DNA of 64,000 bases from Lawsonella clevelandensis (lineage in GTDB: Bacteria; Actinomycetota; Actinomycetes; Mycobacteriales; Mycobacteriaceae). Location: positions 310,001 to 374,000 of the forward strand of contig NZ_CP009312.1 in the NCBI RefSeq assembly GCF_001293125.1. Reading direction: 5' to 3'. The notes beneath the pieces were generated by a model that saw nothing but the letters and a program-made list of their open reading frames with translations, ran no database searches and was not told the DNA's origin. Made by a program: the position numbers and the translations under genes. Shown in pieces: positions 41,934 to 51,940 of this stretch. Numbering within the stretch: the stretch's first letter is position 1; the number at the start of each line of letters is the position of its first letter.

Positions 41934-43224
41934 TGGTCGGTTCCTCTCGCAGAATGTGATGGTCATTCCGTGTACGAACACGGCACGGTAAACGGGGCGC
42001 CCGAGATTGGCGGACCGCCGGCTGCTGCCGAACCGTCGCAGAGCGCCGGGATGACGTGGAAGATACCTGTTGCCGCACGCGTAGGCCAACCCAGCGCTGT
42101 TGAACGCGCGGCAGATACGTCAAGATTGCGACGATAAGCGCCAGCAAGATAATGAGCGGAAAGTAGACCTGCCACGGCACCAGCATGGGCGTGACCGCGG
42201 CCGTGGTGAGCCACCCCACCCAGAGGTAGATGATCAGAACTGAACGGCGCTGCGAATGTCCCACCCGCAGGAGACGATGATGCAAATGCATCTTGTCCGG
42301 GGTAAATGGGCTTACCCCGGCACGCGTCCGGCGAATCACCGCCATGATGAGGTCCAGTAGCGGGATGAACATGGCTGCTATCACCACCAGTAGTGGCGAA
42401 AGCAAAACGACCAAGTCCCCTACCCCATAGGCGGAGAGTGAGATGCGCCCCGAGGCGGAGGTCGACGCGGCAGCCAAGTTGAGGCCGATGAGCATCGACC
42501 CAGAATCCCCCATAAAGAGACGCGCGGGCTGGAAGTTATGCGGCAAAAATCCGAGGCACGCACCTGCCAAGACAACGGAAATAATCGCTGGTGGATAAGC
42601 AGATACTGCCCCCTCTTGCTCCGACAACAGGTGCACCGACAGCACCATAATGGCGAGGGAGGCGATTGTCCCCAGCCCTGCCGCTAATCCGTCCAGACCA
42701 TCCACGAAGTTCACCGCATTAATGATGGTCACCACCAACAACACGGTGAAAAAGCCAGCCTGCCACGGATCCAGGACGAGGTTATTAATTCCCCCGAAGG
42801 GAATATAAATCTGAGTCCAGGAGAGACCCATCACCACCATGATGCTCGCCACCACGATTTGCCCCAGCAACTTGGTAACAGCATCAAGGCCCCACCGGTC
42901 ATCGACGATGCCCAGCAAGACGATGAGGCACGACCCCACCATCACAGCCTTCAGATCAGGCACAAACTGAAAACCGTTCTGAAGCGCCGGGAGGTTGGAA
43001 GCGATGATATAGCCGGTGATAACCGCCAGGAAGATGCCCACACCACCCCACCGTGGAATCGGAATCACATGGACATCACGTTGACGAGGAATAGCCATCG
43101 CCCCACCACGGATCGCAATCTTACGGACCAGACCAGTAATGAGAAAAGCAACGATGAGCGACGATAGCAGCACCAGCCCTAACTCTCGCCACGGCACACC
43201 TAGGCCACCAGCGACGCCAAACAT
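41926..43224 (-). CDS. wecA: Polyprenyl-phosphate GlcNAc-1-phosphate transferase (WecA/Rfe, Rv1302-like)
   Basis: The 432-residue polytopic protein is of the MraY/WecA family. It has GIVDDRWGLDAVTKL (Asp pair), NAVNFVDGLDGLAAG (metal and catalytic Asp), RLFMGDSGSMLIG and the cytosolic HLHHRLLRVGHS motif specific for the WecA branch. It should start the arabinogalactan linker unit by moving GlcNAc-1-P onto decaprenyl phosphate. The C-terminal 55 residues are Arg/Gln/Ser-rich. The ATG at 43224 has no strong ribosome site. It lies between sua5 and the atpI-like gene, as in mycobacteria. Confidence 0.93.
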   Translation of the reverse strand: MFGVAGGLGVPWRELGLVLLSSLIVAFLITGLVRKIAIRGGAMAIPRQRDVHVIPIPRWGGVGIFLAVITGYIIASNLPALQNGFQFVPDLKAVMVGSCLIVLLGIVDDRWGLDAVTKLLGQIVVASIMVVMGLSWTQIYIPFGGINNLVLDPWQAGFFTVLLVVTIINAVNFVDGLDGLAAGLGTIASLAIMVLSVHLLSEQEGAVSAYPPAIISVVLAGACLGFLPHNFQPARLFMGDSGSMLIGLNLAAASTSASGRISLSAYGVGDLVVLLSPLLVVIAAMFIPLLDLIMAVIRRTRAGVSPFTPDKMHLHHRLLRVGHSQRRSVLIIYLWVGWLTTAAVTPMLVPWQVYFPLIILLALIVAILTYLPRVQQRWVGLRVRQQVSSTSSRRSATVRQQPAVRQSRAPRLPCRVRTRNDHHILREEPTNE

Positions 43225-43286
43225 AGAAGCGTCAGCTAGCGTTCGTACCAGTGGAGCGGAAATGATGCTCTCTCTTTCTCTCAGCG

Positions 43287-43946
43287 TTACATCGCAGGGC
43301 GCAGCAGCACGGTCGTGGGCACACCCACGACCCGGGCGATATCGTCAGCAGTAATGGCACCCTCCCGGATAATGCGCGGAGGGTCACATGTAACGTCAAC
43401 AATAGTGGACGCCGTACCAATATCGGCAGGTCCACCATCCAGGTAGATGGCAACACTTTCCCCAAGCTGCTCCTCAGCCTGCTCAATAGCTGTGGCTGGT
43501 GGATGCCCAGTGATATTAGCCGACGACACCCCCAAGGGGCCGGTGCGCCGCAGCAAGTCCACTGCTACCGCATTCAACGGCATCCGAAGCATGACGGACT
43601 GTGTTGTCTCCCCCAAATCCCACTCGACAGACTGGGCCTGCGGGACCACTACACTTAAGCCTCCCGGCCAATACGCCTTCATCAGCGCGAGTGCCACTGT
43701 AGGTAACTCCCCTGCGATGTCTTCCGCAGCCTGCCATGAGCCAACTAGAACTGGCACTGGCATATCGGGACCCCGGTGTTTAGCTGCTAACAGGGCAGCT
43801 ACTGCAGCCGGAGAAAACGCATCGCAGGCAACCCCATACACAGTATCGGTCGGAGTAACAACCAACTGGCCTGCAGCAAGCGCAGCCGCCGCTGCCGCGA
43901 GTGCGGCAGTGCGGTCATGGCCAGGAGTACAGGTGTAGGTCGTCAT
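43287..43946 (-). CDS. L-threonylcarbamoyladenylate synthase (TsaC/Sua5 family)
   Basis: This 219-residue YrdC-domain protein makes threonylcarbamoyl-AMP for t6A37 in ANN-decoding tRNAs. It has GQLVVTPTDTVYGVACDAF, the KHRGPDMPVPVLVG substrate loop, the GLSVVVP segment and PLGVSSANITGHPPAT. The ATG at 43946 with GGAAGGACAG upstream overlaps the prmC stop as ATGA. It matches Rv1301. The usual KxR pair of the family appears as K91-R93-type residues in the AKHRG loop. Confidence 0.92.
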   Translation of the reverse strand: MTTYTCTPGHDRTAALAAAAAALAAGQLVVTPTDTVYGVACDAFSPAAVAALLAAKHRGPDMPVPVLVGSWQAAEDIAGELPTVALALMKAYWPGGLSVVVPQAQSVEWDLGETTQSVMLRMPLNAVAVDLLRRTGPLGVSSANITGHPPATAIEQAEEQLGESVAIYLDGGPADIGTASTIVDVTCDPPRIIREGAITADDIARVVGVPTTVLLRPAM

Positions 43947-44911
43947 CCGGCTGTCCTTCCGGGGCGATGCCCATCCGGGCACCAGTGGGCCGTCATAAAA
44001 CGCGGACGGCCTGCCAAATCATAATGATCTCTACAGTCACTATAACCAGCTAGTGACGCCTCTTGGCAGAGCGCCTCCCCCGTCACATCATCATGCTCCA
44101 TTCCCACCACCGCACCGGGTGAAAGGAGAAACGGAAGATGGCGAAGAATCAGACGACTCAGCACCAGCCCATCCTCCCCGGAGAACACCGCATCGGCAGG
44201 ATCACTCTCTGCGGTCTCCTGGTCAACAACACTCCCGGTAGGCACATAGGGTGGATTGCACACCACAAGATCGACGCTTCCACTGGGGATACCCCACGTG
44301 TCATAGGGCAATGCAGCATCTCCTTCCACAACCCTCACCTGTGGGGCAAGCTTCTCCACATTGCGATGGAGGTACTGCAGCGCCCGCATGGAATACTCCA
44401 CTGCCCACACCTCGGCAGTGGGGAATGCACGTGCCAAGGCGAGAGCAAGCACTCCGGACCCTGCACACACGTCGAGGATGTGTAACGACCGAAGCTCCCC
44501 GCCCTGTATCTCTCCCGTCACGGTCTTACCTTGGGACTGCTGCACACTACGCAACGTATCGATGGCCCATTGCGCCAACAGTTCGGTTTCCGGGCGGGGA
44601 ATGAACACACCCTCCCCTACTACAACCGAAAAATCGCAGAACGGAGCCTCTCCGAGGATGTGTTGAAGAGGTTCACGGGACATACGGCGCACTACCCAAG
44701 TACGTAGCGTCTCCCCCTGTATATCGTTTACAGAAGTGCCACTGTGCAGGATGAGCTCGGATGGTTCACAGGGAATCACAGCCGCCACCAGCAGACGCGC
44801 CTCCGCGGTGGGTGATGCCACCCCAGCCGCCGAGAGACAGTCAGAACCCCACCGCAACAGGGTGCGCACTGACAGGTCAGGGGGGAGCACAAGTTGCAAT
44901 GGGTTATTCAC
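43943..44911 (-). CDS. prmC: Peptide chain release factor N5-glutamine methyltransferase PrmC
   Basis: PrmC methylates the Gln of the GGQ motif in release factors, and prfA lies just upstream. The 322-residue protein has the N-terminal helical domain, FIPRPETELLAQWA, the SAM loop LDVCAGSGVLALALA, AVEYSMRA, and VVCNPPYVP (NPPY). After about residue 250 the tail is family-typical but ends with a Gly/Arg-rich extension. The GTG at 44911 has GGAG upstream and is 6 bp from the prfA stop. Confidence 0.94.
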   Translation of the reverse strand: MNNPLQLVLPPDLSVRTLLRWGSDCLSAAGVASPTAEARLLVAAVIPCEPSELILHSGTSVNDIQGETLRTWVVRRMSREPLQHILGEAPFCDFSVVVGEGVFIPRPETELLAQWAIDTLRSVQQSQGKTVTGEIQGGELRSLHILDVCAGSGVLALALARAFPTAEVWAVEYSMRALQYLHRNVEKLAPQVRVVEGDAALPYDTWGIPSGSVDLVVCNPPYVPTGSVVDQETAESDPADAVFSGEDGLVLSRLILRHLPFLLSPGAVVGMEHDDVTGEALCQEASLAGYSDCRDHYDLAGRPRFMTAHWCPDGHRPGRTAG

Positions 44912-44917
44912 CGGGTA

Positions 44918-45991
44918 TTACTCCGCTTCAATGCGGGCTTTACGATCTGCTTCTACCAACGCATCAATGAGCTCTCCCATATCCCCATCGAGCACCTGGT
45001 CAAGGTTGTGGGCCTTATACCCAATACGGTGGTCCGTAATACGGTTTTCCGGGAAATTGTAGGTACGGATGCGTTCCGAGCGGTCCACGGTACGAACCTG
45101 ATCGGTACGTCCGGAGGCAGATTCGGCAGCCGCTTCCTCTTCCCGAATAGCCTGCAAACGCGCCTTCAACACCTGCATTGCACGGATCTTGTTCTGCAGC
45201 TGGGAACGCTCATTCTGACAGGTGACGATAAGACCTGTGGGCAGGTAGGTGATACGCACTGCCGAGTCGGTGGTATTAACGCCCTGGCCGCCCTTGCCGG
45301 AAGAACGGTAGACGTCGATGCGAATATCCTTCTCATCGATCTCAATTTCTTCCACTTCCTCCGGCTCGGGAAAGACGAAGACACCGGCTGCAGAGGTATG
45401 AATACGTCCCTGCGATTCAGTGACAGGCACACGCTGCACACGGTGGACGCCACCTTCAAACTTCATCTTGGACCAGACCCCATCACGGCTGGGCTCACGG
45501 GTCTTTACCGACATAGAGATATCCTTGTATCCGCCCATATCGGATTCGGTGGCATCGAGCACTTCTACCCGCCAACCAAGCTTGTCGAAATACTTGGTGT
45601 ACATACGCGCGAGGTCAGCCGCAAAGAGTGCAGACTCTTCCCCCCCCTCGCCAGACTTCACTTCCAGCACGATATCGTCACCATCATGCGGGTCGCGGGG
45701 CGCCAGCAGATCCGTGAGCTGTTCTTCCAGGCTGGCAACAACCAGCTCCAACCGGGCCGCCTCTTCCTTGAAAGAAGCGTCTTCATCAGCCAGTTCACGT
45801 GCAGCTTCCAGATCGTCTTGTGCCTGCTGGAGCTCGCGGTAGCACTTGACCACCGGGCCGAGCTCAGCGAAACGCTTAGCGACACGACGGGCAGCGGCCT
45901 GATCGTTATGCAACTCCGGGTCGGCGAGCTGGGCCTCAAGCCCGGCATATTCCGATAGGACGTCATCTACTGCAGAAACTGCGGTAGCCAC
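44918..45991 (-). CDS. prfA: Peptide chain release factor 1
   Basis: RF1 ends translation at UAA and UAG. The 357-residue protein has the coiled N-terminal domain, the GGEE turn and the catalytic loop [19 protein letters not shown] near residue 230, then [22 protein letters not shown] (about 315-336). The region that should hold the stop-codon tripeptide (PxT) contains [19 protein letters not shown] (PVT, RF1 type). The start is GTG at 45991, 5 bp after the rho stop; rpmE, which separates rho and prfA in relatives, is missing here. Confidence 0.97.
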   Translation of the reverse strand: MATAVSAVDDVLSEYAGLEAQLADPELHNDQAAARRVAKRFAELGPVVKCYRELQQAQDDLEAARELADEDASFKEEAARLELVVASLEEQLTDLLAPRDPHDGDDIVLEVKSGEGGEESALFAADLARMYTKYFDKLGWRVEVLDATESDMGGYKDISMSVKTREPSRDGVWSKMKFEGGVHRVQRVPVTESQGRIHTSAAGVFVFPEPEEVEEIEIDEKDIRIDVYRSSGKGGQGVNTTDSAVRITYLPTGLIVTCQNERSQLQNKIRAMQVLKARLQAIREEEAAAESASGRTDQVRTVDRSERIRTYNFPENRITDHRIGYKAHNLDQVLDGDMGELIDALVEADRKARIEAE

Positions 45992-45996
45992 AGGTC

Positions 45997-47919
45997 TTAG
46001 GCCTCCTCGTCCATATTGGGGGTCGTCTTTGCGATCTGCATGAGGAATTCGCGGTTGTTTTTGGTCTTCTTGAGTTGCTTGATGACAAGCTCAATGGCCG
46101 GAATCGGCTCGAGACCGGAGAGCACCCGGCGGAACTTGTGGACAATCTGGTATTCCTCAGCACCCAGCAGCAGCTCATCCTTGCGAGTACCGGAGGGGTT
46201 GAGATCGATAGCGGGGAAGACACGCCGCTCTGCGATACGGCGATCAAGCTTCAGCTCCGCGTTACCCGTACCCTTGAACTCCTCAAAGATGACAGTATCG
46301 CCAGCGGAACCAGTCTCCACCATGGCAGTAGCGATAATGGTGAGCGAACCACCATTTTCGATGTTGCGGGCGGCACCGAGGAAGCGTTTCGGCGGGTAGA
46401 GCGCGGTGGAGTCCACACCGCCGGACAAGATGCGACCCGATGCGGGGGAACTGTTGTTGTATGCACGACCCAAACGGGTAATGGAGTCCAGCAGCACAAC
46501 AACATCCATACCTTGTTCCACTAGTCGCTTGGCCCGCTCGATGGCGAGTTCGGACACGGTGGTGTGGTTGGAGGGCGGGCAGTCGAAGGTGGAGGCGATA
46601 ACTTCGCCCTTCACGCTACGCTGCATGTCCGTCACTTCTTCCGGGCGCTCATCAACCAGCACCACCATCAGATGACATTCGGGGTAGTTGGTGGTGATGG
46701 CGTTGGCGATCGCCTGCAGCACGGTGGTTTTACCGGCTTTCGGGGGCGACACGATGAGGGCCCGCTGACCTTTACCGATCGGCATGATGAGGTCGATAAG
46801 CCGGGTGGTGATGTTCTCCTTGGTAGTTTCCAGGCGCAGCCGCTGGTTGGGGTACAGCGGGGTGAGCTTAGAAAACTCGGGGCGCTGGGCGGCTAGCTCC
46901 GGGGTCAATCCATTGACGGAGTCGATCCGCACGAGGGGGTTAAACTTCTGCCGATTATTGTGGTTCTGTTTGCTGCCTTCGCGCGGCATCCGCACCGCCC
47001 CCACGATGGCGTCACCGCGGCGCAGACCAGCCTTGCGCACCATATTCATCGACACGTAAACATCATGCGGGCCAGCGGAATAGCCGGAGGTACGGACGAA
47101 CGCGTAATTCTCGAGAATGTCGAGAATGCCCGCGACAGGTTGCAGCACATCGCCTTCTCGAATCTCAGTATCGCGGTCATCCCGGTTGCGGCTGTTATTG
47201 CGATTGTTGCGGTCCCGACGATTGTTGCGGTCCCGACGATTGCGGTTGCGATTGTTGTTACCGTCTTGGTTACCGTCGCTCTTCTCGTTTGCGTTATCTT
47301 TCACGCCATGAGCAGCAGCATTACCACCATCGGCAGTGCTATTGCCGCCCTTCGCGCCAGCGTTACTACCCTTTGTACTATTGGCGCCGCTATTCTTTGC
47401 GAAATTACCGTTCGAGTTTCCCCCCACATTGGCTTTAGCGGATGCGTTTCCGGCATTACCATTGCTACCGCTGTTAGTGTTTCCGCCAGAGTTACCGTTG
47501 TTATTACTGCGGTTGCGCCGGCGCCGAGGACGGTTATCGTTACCGTCGTTATCGGCGGTGTCCTTCTTGGCTTGTCCCAGCTGGTCGTTCTTCTGTTCGG
47601 AGGCGCCAGACTTCTTTCCACTGTCGTCTGCAGCCTTCGCCTTTTCTACGGCATTGCCAGCAGACGTGGCTGCACCACTCTGCGGTGCAGGCTGAGAGTC
47701 TTTGTTTCCCTGAGATTTGTGATTGCCACCGCGCTGCTGAGCTTGGATAGCTTCGATGAGGTCGCCTTTGCGCATTCCAGAGGTGCGTTTAATGCCCATT
47801 TCGGCAGCCATTTTCCGGAGTTCGGGGATGACCATCGAGGAGAGTCCTTCGCCTTTACCGCGGCGGGAGCGGGTGGGTTCTGCCAATGCAGCATTATCCA
47901 TAGTGTCCGTACTAGTCAC
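45997..47919 (-). CDS. rho: Transcription termination factor Rho with large Asn-rich insert
   Basis: Rho is the hexameric RNA translocase that ends transcription. The 640-residue protein has the Rho_N helical domain ([14 protein letters not shown] to about residue 63), then about 185 residues rich in Asn, Gly, Arg and Ser (64-251; plus-strand 47167-47730), the RNA-binding cold-shock-like domain ([19 protein letters not shown] onward), and the ATPase core with Walker [13 protein letters not shown] and [16 protein letters not shown]. The GTG at 47919 has AAAGGA 6 nt upstream and is preferred over the extension to 48042. Rho inserts are known in high-GC Gram-positives, but this one is especially Asn-rich. 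Confidence 0.95.
   Translation of the reverse strand: MTSTDTMDNAALAEPTRSRRGKGEGLSSMVIPELRKMAAEMGIKRTSGMRKGDLIEAIQAQQRGGNHKSQGNKDSQPAPQSGAATSAGNAVEKAKAADDSGKKSGASEQKNDQLGQAKKDTADNDGNDNRPRRRRNRSNNNGNSGGNTNSGSNGNAGNASAKANVGGNSNGNFAKNSGANSTKGSNAGAKGGNSTADGGNAAAHGVKDNANEKSDGNQDGNNNRNRNRRDRNNRRDRNNRNNSRNRDDRDTEIREGDVLQPVAGILDILENYAFVRTSGYSAGPHDVYVSMNMVRKAGLRRGDAIVGAVRMPREGSKQNHNNRQKFNPLVRIDSVNGLTPELAAQRPEFSKLTPLYPNQRLRLETTKENITTRLIDLIMPIGKGQRALIVSPPKAGKTTVLQAIANAITTNYPECHLMVVLVDERPEEVTDMQRSVKGEVIASTFDCPPSNHTTVSELAIERAKRLVEQGMDVVVLLDSITRLGRAYNNSSPASGRILSGGVDSTALYPPKRFLGAARNIENGGSLTIIATAMVETGSAGDTVIFEEFKGTGNAELKLDRRIAERRVFPAIDLNPSGTRKDELLLGAEEYQIVHKFRRVLSGLEPIPAIELVIKQLKKTKNNREFLMQIAKTTPNMDEEA
47167..47730 (-). 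repeat. Low-complexity Asn/Gly/Arg-rich segment of rho, with an 18-bp tandem repeat
   Basis: The stretch encodes residues 64-251 of Rho: runs of [15 protein letters not shown] type, then [14 protein letters not shown] type. Two exact copies of an 18-bp unit stand head-to-tail at 47202-47219 and 47220-47237 and give the RRDRNN duplication. Such repeats can expand or shrink by slippage. Confidence 0.8.
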
Positions 47920-48183
47920 GGATGTCCTTTCATCCCTACGCAGGAGAGCATAGGGGGCTTCATATGATTCTCCCTCACAGCATGTACTTCTGAGAGGAGC
48001 ACGAGAGCTGTTCAGAAACGGGGAATGTCCTTCAGATTCCACACAGAGGCAATGACTGTCAGTAACGTTCTGCGATTAGCAGATGGCTACGTCATGCCTG
48101 CGTTACACGCCCTAACTGGTGGTGGGACACTTCTAGAATAGCTGCACAAACAGCAGCTAAGCAAGAAAGACATGACCATGCGG
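47920..48183. other. 264-bp region between thrB and rho
   Basis: This gap on the leftward strand holds the rho leader. Rho often limits its own transcription through the leader, but I see no clear hairpin with a T-run here. In-frame codons upstream of the chosen rho start (to 48042) show no family similarity. Confidence 0.35.
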
Positions 48184-49116
48184 TTAATAAACCCGCTGGA
48201 CACCCTCGCAGATATCGAGGTGCAGAACACGCAATCCGTCTTCCTCAGCTTCCGCCTGCAAGTCTGCCGGGAAGCCACCTACATGGAGACACAAGGCGGT
48301 TGGACCGGCACCAGACACCATGGCAGCCAATCCACGATCACGCAGTCGGCGAATCCACCGGGTGGTGACGGGCAGTGCGGCTGCCCGCTGGCGTTGATGG
48401 AGACGGTCATCTGAGGCATCAAAAAGCAGATCGGGACACTTCGTCATAGCCAGCATCATCATTGCTGCACGCGAGACATTAAAAATGGCATCCTGATGCG
48501 GCACCATGGAGGGCAGAACTGCACGGGTTTCCTCCGTGGATGAGCGGGAGTATGGCACGAGGACGGTGGCCCGAATATCCGGGTGCACATCGAGCCGAAT
48601 AGCGTGGTAGGACGTGTTGGCAAAGCCCGGTTGATCTGCCCAGGAGACCACCATGCCGCCAAGCACCGCCGCGGAGGAATTATCAGGGTGGCCTTCAAAC
48701 TCCGAGGAGATCTGTACCATCCGTTTCAGTTCGAAAGGACGATCGCAGAGTGCGTCGGCCAGTGCAACGCCACCGACTGCAGCAGCTGCTGAGGAACCCA
48801 ATCCGCGTGATTCCGGAACACGGTTGTGGCAGACCAGCCGCAACCCCGGCACATCGTACCCGTTAGCTTCCATGCCAGCACGGAATGCACGGTAAACGAG
48901 GTGCCCTTCGTCGAGAGGCACCTCCCCCGCGCCCTCACCAGTGACCTCAATAACAAGGCCAGAGTCGATGACTTCGCAGGAGACGTCATCCCAAATTCCC
49001 AGTGCCAAACCGAGGGTGTCAAAGCCGGGGCCAAGATTCGCACTAGAGGCGGGTACACGAATAGCGGCCTTTGCGCCAACCGGAAGCATGCGTGCTTCGG
49101 CCATCCCATCTTTCAC
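48184..49116 (-). CDS. thrB: Homoserine kinase
   Basis: ThrB phosphorylates homoserine on the way to threonine. The 310-residue GHMP kinase has IRVPASSANLGPGFDTLG near the N-terminus, the ATP loop PESRGLGSSAAAAVGG near residue 103 and MVSGAGPTALCLH near the C-terminus. The GTG at 49116 has AGGAG 7 nt upstream. It follows hom after 50 bp. thrC, which lies between hom and thrB in mycobacteria, is not here; the hom-thrB adjacency is corynebacterial. Confidence 0.95.
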   Translation of the reverse strand: MKDGMAEARMLPVGAKAAIRVPASSANLGPGFDTLGLALGIWDDVSCEVIDSGLVIEVTGEGAGEVPLDEGHLVYRAFRAGMEANGYDVPGLRLVCHNRVPESRGLGSSAAAAVGGVALADALCDRPFELKRMVQISSEFEGHPDNSSAAVLGGMVVSWADQPGFANTSYHAIRLDVHPDIRATVLVPYSRSSTEETRAVLPSMVPHQDAIFNVSRAAMMMLAMTKCPDLLFDASDDRLHQRQRAAALPVTTRWIRRLRDRGLAAMVSGAGPTALCLHVGGFPADLQAEAEEDGLRVLHLDICEGVQRVY

Positions 49117-49166
49117 GATGAGTCTCCTTTAATGAGTGGTCGTCCTGCCGTCCCGTGGCGAGCGGC

Positions 49167-50528
49167 CTAGTTGTCCTGGCCTTCCATACGGAGCACCGAG
49201 GTCACCTTGACAACACTTTCAGAGTTACCAAGGGATTCCACACATGCGGCGAGGTTAGCTTCGCTAGCGCGGTGGGTGACCACTGCCAGGCGAGCAAACT
49301 TACCATCGGGATCAATGTTAGTGCCGTCTTCATTCTCCACTACATCATCTTGGTGGACGGTGGCGATGGAGATGTCATGGTTGGCGAACACTTCAGCGAC
49401 CTTGGAAAGGGTGCCTTTTTCGTCCACCACATGCATGTTGACGAGGTAGCGGGTCTGCACGTCGCCGAATTCAGCGATGGGCAGGTTGGCGTAGGTGTTA
49501 TCTCCCGGAGCACGTCCCCCATGCACAACGTTACGGGAAGCGGCAACCAGGTCGCCCAGCACCGCGGAAGCGGTGGGAGCTCCGCCTGCACCGGGTCCAT
49601 AGAACATGATCTGTCCGGCGGATTCGGCTTCCAGGAACACCGCATTGAAGGCACCATTAACGGTGGCCAGCTGGTGGGTGAGCGGAACGAGAGCCGGGTA
49701 AACGCGGGCGGAAACGGACTGTGAACCGTCCTCAGAAATGATGCGCTCGCACACTGCCAGCAGTTTGATCGTGCAGTTGAGCTTGCGGGCAGACTTGATG
49801 TCCTGCTGGGTAATCTTGGTGATGCCTTCGCGGTACACATCGTTGGCCGTCACACGAGAGTGGAACGCCAGAGTGGAGAGAATAGCTGCCTTCGAGGCAG
49901 CGTCGAAGCCTTCCACGTCAGCAGTCGGGTCGGCTTCGGCATAGCCCAGTCGACCGGCTTCCGCGAGGGTCTCAGCATAGTCGGCGCCGGTTTCGTCCAT
50001 TGCGGAGAGGATGAAGTTTGTGGTGCCGTTGACGATACCCATGACGCGCTGAATCTCGTCACCCGCCATCGACCGCTTAAGGGGGCCAATGATCGGGATC
50101 GCCCCGGCGACGGCAGCTTCGAAGTAAAGGTCCACCTGGGACTCATCGGCTGCGGCGGCAAGTTCTGCAGCGTGGGCAGCAACCAGTGCCTTATTGGCGG
50201 TAACGACGGACTTTCCCTGCTTAAGAGCCGAGAGCAAGAGCTGGCGGGATCCCTCGATGCCGCCGATAACCTCGACAACAACGTCAACGTCGGGACGGTC
50301 AACGAGAGCTTGGGCGTCATCGGTAATGAGACTGGGATCCACACCGCGATCGCGAGAGGTGTCACGGACGGCGATACCGCGAATGACGACGGGAGCCCCA
50401 ATGCGGTGAGTGAAGGAATCACCGTGCTCGTTGAGAAGACGAACTACTTCAGTGCCCACCGTTCCCATACCGAGAATGGCAACGCCAACCTCGGACTGAC
50501 AGAGTTCGGTGTGAGCTTCGCGGGTCAT
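49167..50528 (-). CDS. hom: Homoserine dehydrogenase
   Basis: Hom reduces aspartate semialdehyde to homoserine, the branch leading to threonine and methionine. The 453-residue protein has the Rossmann loop [13 protein letters not shown], the catalytic domain with [11 protein letters not shown] and [23 protein letters not shown], and a C-terminal ACT domain ([20 protein letters not shown]) for threonine feedback. The ATG at 50528 overlaps the lysA stop as ATGA. Confidence 0.96.
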   Translation of the reverse strand: MTREAHTELCQSEVGVAILGMGTVGTEVVRLLNEHGDSFTHRIGAPVVIRGIAVRDTSRDRGVDPSLITDDAQALVDRPDVDVVVEVIGGIEGSRQLLLSALKQGKSVVTANKALVAAHAAELAAAADESQVDLYFEAAVAGAIPIIGPLKRSMAGDEIQRVMGIVNGTTNFILSAMDETGADYAETLAEAGRLGYAEADPTADVEGFDAASKAAILSTLAFHSRVTANDVYREGITKITQQDIKSARKLNCTIKLLAVCERIISEDGSQSVSARVYPALVPLTHQLATVNGAFNAVFLEAESAGQIMFYGPGAGGAPTASAVLGDLVAASRNVVHGGRAPGDNTYANLPIAEFGDVQTRYLVNMHVVDEKGTLSKVAEVFANHDISIATVHQDDVVENEDGTNIDPDGKFARLAVVTHRASEANLAACVESLGNSESVVKVTSVLRMEGQDN

Positions 50529-51940
50529 GAAACCTCCAGGCTAAGCAGATCGTCGAGCGTTTCTCGACGAAGGATGAGTCGGGCTTTGCCCTCACGTACC
50601 GCGACGACGGCGGGTCGGGTCAGCATGTTGTAGCGGCTAGCCATGGCGTAGCAGTATGCGCCGGTGGCCGCTACACCCAGGATATCGTCTGGGTGGACAT
50701 CTGCGGGCTGCCACGTGTCACGGACGACAACATCGCCGCTTTCGCAATGCTTGCCCACAACTCGGCAAAGTGCGGGTTCTGCGTCGGTGATGCGGTTGAT
50801 GAGCCGACAATCGTATTCAGCATCGTAGAGGGCGGTACGAATATTGTCACTCATACCTCCGTCCACTGCCACATAATGGCGGGTGACACCAGAGGGCAGC
50901 ACCACGTCTTTCAAAGTACCAACGGTGTAGAGAGTCACCATGGAGGGGCCGGCGATAGACCGTCCCGGCTCCACCATCAGCTGGGGGGTGGGGATACCAG
51001 CAGCGGCAGCTTCCTTTTCCACAATAGCGCGCAGATCCGCGGCAATCTCGGGGATAGTGGGCGGATCATCAGACTCAAGATAGGCAATGCCGAATCCACC
51101 ACCAAGGTCAACAATGGAGAAGCCCTCTGTTGCTTCTGGACCATACTCGTCGACAATGGCTGCGAAGAACTTAATGATACGGTGCGCCGCCATGTCGAAG
51201 CCGGCAACATCGAAGATCTGGGAGCCAATATGGCTGTGGAGACCGTTGAGGATGAGATTGTCAGCTTCAATGACACGTCGCACGGCTTCCGCAGCCTGGC
51301 CGCTGACGAGAGAGAAACCGAACTTCTGATCCTCGTGGGCGGTGGCAATGAAGTCATGCGTGTGCGCTTCCACTCCACAGGTGACGCGGACAAAAACGTT
51401 TTGGCGTTTCCCCAGCTCTCCGGCCACTGCGTTGAGCCGATCGATCTCGTAGAGGGAGTCCACTACAACGTGCTCAACGCCAATCTCAACAGCTCGACGG
51501 AGCTCCGCGACGGACTTGTTATTGCCGTGCAGCGTCATGCGGCTGGCTGGGAATCCAGCGGCGAGGGCAACACCCATCTCATAACCAGAGGCGACATCCA
51601 TGCAGAGACCTGCCTCATTAATCCAGCGGGCAACTTCTCCGCAGAGGAAAGCCTTGGCAGCGTAGTGCACGTTGTGGGCACCACCGAAGGATTCTGCCAT
51701 GGTGGCGACGCGGGTGCGGAAGTCCTCTTCGTCCAAGACGAAGAGAGGAGTGCCGTATTCGGCTACCAGGTCGGTGATGGCGACGCCCCCAATGGTGACG
51801 ACACCGTCAGCATTGCGATCGGTCGTCTTGGGCCAGACGATGGCTGGCAAATCATTCATATCTGCGGGAGGCTTACGCACTCCCATAAGATCTGCGACTT
51901 CGTGAGTTTCGTGGCGGGATCCTGCGGGGTTGACGGTCAC
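50525..51940 (-). CDS. lysA: Diaminopimelate decarboxylase
   Basis: LysA makes lysine from meso-diaminopimelate. The 471-residue PLP enzyme has [16 protein letters not shown], the PLP lysine in [23 protein letters not shown], the phosphate loop [20 protein letters not shown] and the second-site CESGDV. The GTG at 51940 overlaps the argS stop as GTGA and has CGGAG upstream; the longer open frame to 52009 lies inside argS and is not used. argS-lysA-hom is the conserved actinobacterial order. Confidence 0.95.
   Translation of the reverse strand: MTVNPAGSRHETHEVADLMGVRKPPADMNDLPAIVWPKTTDRNADGVVTIGGVAITDLVAEYGTPLFVLDEEDFRTRVATMAESFGGAHNVHYAAKAFLCGEVARWINEAGLCMDVASGYEMGVALAAGFPASRMTLHGNNKSVAELRRAVEIGVEHVVVDSLYEIDRLNAVAGELGKRQNVFVRVTCGVEAHTHDFIATAHEDQKFGFSLVSGQAAEAVRRVIEADNLILNGLHSHIGSQIFDVAGFDMAAHRIIKFFAAIVDEYGPEATEGFSIVDLGGGFGIAYLESDDPPTIPEIAADLRAIVEKEAAAAGIPTPQLMVEPGRSIAGPSMVTLYTVGTLKDVVLPSGVTRHYVAVDGGMSDNIRTALYDAEYDCRLINRITDAEPALCRVVGKHCESGDVVVRDTWQPADVHPDDILGVAATGAYCYAMASRYNMLTRPAVVAVREGKARLILRRETLDDLLSLEVS

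Noticed and set aside
44894-45958. 354-codon open frame antisense to prfA
   Set aside because: Shadow of RF1; no motif, no promoter or ribosome site.
46960-47967. 335-codon hydrophobic frame antisense to rho
   Set aside because: The Val/Ile/Ala run is just the complement of the Asn/Gly/Arg repeats in rho, though it mimics a membrane protein.
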